Under the pieces are notes generated by a model. That model was not told where the DNA came from. It saw nothing but the letters and a program-made list of their open reading frames with translations, and made no database searches. Source: Ectobius pallidus (taxonomy: Eukaryota; Arthropoda; Insecta; Blattodea; Ectobiidae). Taken from it: 64,000 bases of DNA. Each line of letters begins with the position of its first letter. Positions within the stretch are counted from its first letter, which is position 1. The stretch spans positions 118,493,543 to 118,557,542 of the forward strand of contig CAXKWD010000004.1 of the NCBI GenBank assembly GCA_964059195.1, written 5' to 3'. This document shows, piece by piece, positions 59,925 to 64,000 of this stretch. Made by a program: the position numbers and the translations under genes.

Positions 59925-60110
59925 GGCTGCCCCCTTTGGCTGAGTGGTTAGACCGCTCACCTTCCACTGTTGGGACCCAGGATCGAATCTTGGTGGATCT
60001 GTATGGAATTTGTGGTGGATAAAATGGGGTCGGGGCAGGTTTTCTCAGGGTGCTCCTATTTCCCTTGCCATATATCATTCCACCGTGATTTTTACAATGT
60101 CCAAAATTAT
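59925..60110 (+). repeat. tRNA-derived SINE, third type
   Basis: GGCTGAGTGGTTAGACCGC with an A box, then GGATCGAATCTTGGTGG with a B box, then a body. The head resembles a Ser/Leu-type tRNA. Two 60-67 codon ORFs over it are spurious. Confidence 0.6.
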
Positions 60111-61444
60111 TTTATATACAAGCAAGTTATTAATTGTCTTTTGTTAATTCTGTAGGACGACTGAAGATGATACATTTTTAAGTATCGAAATGCATCTCAT
60201 TTTGACATGACCTGGTTTGATTTTAAAGCTGAATACGAAGAAAACTCCAGAACGTTCACGAACAACTTTTACAAATAAGTGATTTTTTTAAACAACACAT
60301 GGAAGAACTTTACCAAGGAGAGAACAGCATATTACAATATGGACATTATATTAAGTCTAAAATAATTTTAATTGGTAAATTTTAATATAAATCTCAACTA
60401 CAATTCTAGATTTTTATTCTGGACTAATATATTACATTTTACATATATTGGTGCCTCTCCAAATAGTCAATAAACAAGTCTTTTTCATCATATTAGGCAC
60501 AATTAGTACTTTTAACAGTGCCGCAGTGGTTAATTTTAACTTCTGGTGAACGCATGACATCACGTCAATACATCTTTGTCTTCCAAACAAATTATTTTCA
60601 TATATTACTCTGATTTCACATATGTACAGGTATAAATAAATCACATTTCATGTTTATTAATAAATGTAATAACTGATATATGTAAATAATTTTTTCGTAT
60701 TCAGCATTACACTCTGCCTAGTCCTACAAAAGATACTAGTACTTTGTGGAAAAAACATTTTTTTAGATTATTTATAAACGTACTAGTTGGAAAATTAATC
60801 ACTTCATAATGAATTTCATCAATGTATTCCACCGTTGTTCCATTCATCATAGTATGACCATTTGGTTGCAATAAAGAATTATTTTGAATACTCATCTTCT
60901 CTGATTGTAGTGTCATTTTTAAGTTCTGGGACTTTCTATAATGTGAACATAATGTCGAGTTCTCTGTTCCTTCTGATTTCAATACCTATGCAGGCATACA
61001 AGATGAAGTGAAAACCCCATGTCCTTCAGTTGCTCTAAAAATAGATTTCTGGGCTTATTTTGGAGTGTAATGCATGATACATTTTCCACATAATTTCCCC
61101 TAACAATTATAATATGGATCAAAGGGTTGAAAAATTAACACTCATTTGTGGATTACAAATGAATTAATATAGAACTTTCTGTGCAATGCTTTGGGAATGG
61201 ATACATTGGTTTTATTCAGATGGAGATGAAAATTGAATTTTTGCTTTATTTGTTTCATGCTAAGTTCCTTATCTAAGAGGAATTCAGGATCTAAAAGATA
61301 ACACTTCATATTGGAAATAACAGTTTATTTATAAATAAAATGAAATACATCTTTATTGCTTTACATCTGTGTATAAATGAAACACGAAGGGATAGAACTG
61401 AATGTGGTTTCTTAATCCATCTTATTTCTTTCCATAGTTATGTA
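60111..61444. other. Intergenic sequence
   Basis: AT-rich. A 91-codon - strand ORF at 60707-60982 has balanced composition (TVEYIDEIHYEVINFPTS) but no domain. It could be distal 3' UTR or a piece of the - strand gene; I cannot support it as a gene. Confidence 0.35.
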
Positions 61445-62067
61445 CGAGGACTTTTTTTTCAACTTCCGATCATTCTGTATGACCAGCAAGCGTAAGGGGG
61501 TGGATCTGCACACTGTGCTACTGTGCAACTACCCCACCATGTCTGTCAAGACCAAGTTGGAGCTGAGTTGAAGGCATGTAAACATGGCCGTAATCATTGA
61601 TTCTCTTGCCAAGTGCAAGTTGTGAAGCATCATTTGTTTTCTACAGGCAGAAGGGAATAGAGCAGCAGTGTCATCTGGAATTGTTTTGATTCATGACAAC
61701 GCAAGACCCAACAGCTGCTTTCTCGGTTTCATTAGGAAGTGTTTGATCACCCGGCATACAGCCCAGATCTAGCAGCGAGTGACTTTCATCTTTCTCAGCA
61801 GCTGATGATAGATCTGGGAGGACAGCGCTTACACACCAACAAAGAACTTCAAGATGCCATGAAGATCTTTCTCAATACATTGGCAGCAATCTTTTATGAA
61901 GAATTTATTGGGAAGCTCTTCCATTGATATGACGAATGTCTTAATCTTCACAGTGACTGTGTGCAAAAGTCACTGTGACTGTACTTGATCCTGGTAATAA
62001 AACCATTTTGTGATTCACTTGTCTTCATTTTATGCCCCAGCGGAAGTTGAAAAAAAATTACTCCTCT
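61445..62067 (+). mobile_element. Mariner-like element, deleted relic
   Basis: The ends GGACTTTTTTTTCAACTTCCG and, inverted, CGGAAGTTGAAAAAAAATTA pair over ~22 bp. Inside, 61739-61927 encodes [38 protein letters not shown] and IFYEEFIGKLFH, the mariner C-terminus with the third catalytic Asp region. The N-terminal half is missing. Confidence 0.75.
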
Positions 62068-63105
62068 TACTTGTACCGGTATTCAACAAAATTGTGCTAA
62101 ACTTATGTGTTATTCACAATATTTGATGAAACGATTCTATCCCTTAAGAAACTTGAGCTATTTGATAAAACGATTCTTAAGAAACTTGAGCCATTAAAAT
62201 ATTTGTCTTAAAATTAGTGTAAAACTCTTTTCTTTTTAAATGTGTATGTTTTGCTCCCTGGTTCATCTCACTGTAAGAATAACAAATGAAAATATGATGT
62301 GAATATAAAAATATGCTCAGTAAATTAAGAGCACATTGTGGTAGATTACCGACTACTAGTGGCTTAAGCTTATTTTAAAGATGACATTGAAGATGGAAAT
62401 GATTGTGATGATGAGTTTCTAAATTATGTAGCATTTCTTTGCTTTTTAATGATTTACTCTTTTCATCTACAAGAAATTACAGATTCAGTCATATATAGCT
62501 TAGCTAACCATTGTAGGTTTTCAGTAATCTATGGGAGTTTTCAGTTATTTTAGCACATAGAGATTCAACACAAAAGTAGCTAGTAAAATCAATAAATAAT
62601 TACCTTTATCATCCTGTTATTTTCATGGACTAAATAATATATTACATTCACAGTTAAATTTAATTCCACAAAATAAAAATACTGTGACTCTCCATTTTAA
62701 CATTTAGGAACAATTGCTTACATAAACGCCAGAACCTTGATCAACTGGATAAGTATGGGAGAAACAGTTTTTAGTTGTACTTGAATATATGCTGCTAATT
62801 TTCTTGGAATCAAGAATTTCCTTAGTCATAGGTTGTGGTTCACCCATTTGAAAGGTTGGCAGCTCTAATAATACTTTTTGAGATAAATGCTCATAAATAT
62901 GAATGTTTTCTGTAATTCTTTGTACCCTTTTCTTTGACAGTCTTGAGTCATTTGTTATTTTATGAATAAGGAACAGTATTAAGTAGTATAATTTACCATT
63001 CACACTTATCAAAAAGGATACAATTAACACAGTACTGTTGGTATTGTTTCTTATGAAACAAATAAATAATAATTTACTAAATCTTCCTAACATTTCTCAT
63101 AAATC
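62068..63105. other. Probable 3' UTR of the - strand gene and flank
   Basis: An ORF of 129 codons on the - strand (62704-63093) starts just after the stop of the exon at 63106-63261. Its last ~80 codons look evenly composed (KKRVQRITENIHIYEHLSQK), but I recognise no domain and see no splice site. Most likely 3' UTR. Intact mobile ends were not found. Confidence 0.4.
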
Positions 63106-63261
63106 TCAACCAAAAATATTGCTCACAAGATTGTTAAAGCCACTGCTGATGGAAGACAGAATGCCTCCACTTTCATTTGGTTTGTTGACAGCTCCTGCTT
63201 GGGGACGATAATAGTTATGTGGTGCTTGTTGTTGTTGAGGGCGATAGAAACCATCTTGTCG
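63106..63261 (-). CDS. Terminal exon of an unidentified - strand gene
   Basis: On the - strand a strong acceptor (CCTTCTTCTTTTACAG) precedes 51 codons, then TGA at 63106-63108. The peptide starts RQDGFYRPQQQQAPHNYYRP, has a Gln/Tyr/Pro-rich low-complexity head and ends with SSISSGFNNLVSNIFG. That hydrophobic/serine end looks like a short conserved tail. It starts in phase 0. The upstream exons lie beyond 64000. It faces RFC5 tail to tail. I do not recognise the family. The acceptor, the stop and the codon composition support a real exon. Confidence 0.6.
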   Translation of the reverse strand, partial: RQDGFYRPQQQQAPHNYYRPQAGAVNKPNESGGILSSISSGFNNLVSNIFG

Positions 63262-63394
63262 CTGTAAAAGAAGAAGGTCATATCATGTTAGATTTCATTG
63301 TTGTTTTTTATGTCCATTTAGATGTGGGTTTCAAAATGCCATCAATGATGTTTACTAAGAGACATTGGGGAAATTAAAATTTAACTAATAGTAG

Positions 63395-63570
63395 GGGTTT
63401 AATTGGATGAGTCACGAGGGCGTGGTGCTACAAACCAGATGATTGTGAGTTTGAGTGATTTTTTGGGAATTTTCAAATGACCTATCCTTCTGGTAGCACT
63501 GTGGCCCTGGGGTTGATTCTCTAACAGAAACATGTACCAGAAGCAATCCTGGGGGTATAGGCAACTGTGC
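63395..63570 (+). repeat. tRNA-derived SINE, decayed copy
   Basis: GTGCTACAAACCAGATGATTG, then CCTTCTGGTAGCAC, TGGCCCTGGGGTTGA and GCAATCCTGGGGGTA match the body of the 1598 family. The head is worn. Confidence 0.65.
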
Positions 63571-64000
63571 TCAACTTTTTGGGGAATGGTTGTACAAATT
63601 TTAACATCTTGAAACAGGGCGGGCGGTATTCAAACTGTACCATCTATTCAATTATAATAGGGATTAATTCAAGAACTTCTTCAAAGAGGCTTGTAATGTA
63701 GTTTCACCTACTTAGCAGGAGTTTTTACACTAAGAATGTAAGTAGAATATCTGTGCAGCTAGCATAAATTTTTGCATGTTTTAGTATCTGTAGAGAAGAA
63801 CTTAAACCAAATTATTTTCTTCTCTCTATCTCTGTTAGCTTCTAGGTGTTCTGTAGAGTTCACAGTAGATGAAAGGCACCATTCTTGCCTCAGATCTTCA
63901 ATGAGGAAGGTTTCTTTTGCTAATGCCATAGGTATTCCCATGTTGACCTCAGAGGGTAAACAAAGGGGAGGAAGTAGTAAGATTTAGGAGTATGTCAACA
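63571..64000. other. Intron or flank of the - strand gene
   Basis: Both strands carry open frames over 63760-63990. The + strand has a good-looking TCTCTATCTCTGTTAG acceptor at 63839, while the - strand frame encodes MALAKETFLIEDLRQEWCLS. I cannot decide whether this is an exon or a repeat. Confidence 0.3.

Noticed and set aside
62704..63093. 129-codon - strand gene
   Set aside because: It begins a few bases after the stop of a spliced terminal exon on the same strand, has no recognisable domain and no splice signal; more likely 3' UTR.
63759..63987. Exon on either strand at 63.8-64.0 kb
   Set aside because: Both strands are open and the + strand has a pyrimidine-rich acceptor-like site, but neither peptide is recognisable and the window ends here.

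Overview
The window looks like nuclear DNA from an arthropod with a large, transposon-rich genome. A hemimetabolous insect, perhaps cockroach-like, is my guess; the sequence does not fix the species. The main host gene is RFC5, the small clamp-loader subunit of replication factor C. It lies on the + strand as six exons at 988-1115, 7139-7301, 20838-20997, 37953-38164, 40005-40082 and 47073-47230. Together they encode about 298 C-terminal residues in one open frame with GT-AG introns; the first ~40 codons lie upstream of the window. A second host gene is hinted at by one terminal exon on the - strand (63106-63261), facing RFC5 tail to tail. I found no operons, CRISPR arrays or canonical tRNA or rRNA genes. 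Almost everything else is mobile DNA, much of it dated by nesting. Intron 1 (1116-7138) holds a SINE, tandem repeats, one end of a TA-flanked transposon and a 1.3 kb mariner relic. Intron 2 (7302-20837) holds a piggyBac relic, a 2.2 kb foldback element with ~450 bp inverted arms, a Helitron 3' end, and a LINE with an uninterrupted 931-codon ORF and a 13 bp target duplication. It also holds a pogo-like element carrying a LINE fragment, a SINE and an R2-like endonuclease fragment. Intron 3 (20998-37952) contains two non-coding TIR elements, one inside the other, a mariner copy with perfect 30 bp TIRs, and then a deep nest. In that nest a LINE is split by a Tc1-like element (27742-37473). The Tc1-like element now contains a truncated hAT copy, two rearranged Penelope-like elements and a 4.5 kb hAT element. 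The hAT element in turn holds two smaller hAT elements, a Helitron with Pif1 helicase remains, and a 201 bp palindromic insertion. Exon 4 sits at the end of an 83 bp tandem duplication that doubled its 3' splice site. Intron 5 (40083-47072) holds three precisely bounded Helitrons, two of them abutting head to tail, a palindromic cluster of tRNA-like sequences, and two hAT elements with exact 8 bp duplications. Downstream of RFC5 are a Penelope-like element with an inverted duplicate of its GIY-YIG end, a TIR element full of a short dispersed motif, a ZMYM/hAT-type transposase fragment, a second nearly full LINE with frameshifts (56171-59463), SINEs and a mariner relic. The genes do not form a pathway. 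RFC5 is the functional host locus; the rest is a record of insertions into its introns and 3' flank. The observations I would follow up first are the duplicated splice acceptor at exon 4, the palindromic insertions with hammerhead-ribozyme-like cores, the tRNA-like palindrome, and the abutting Helitrons.
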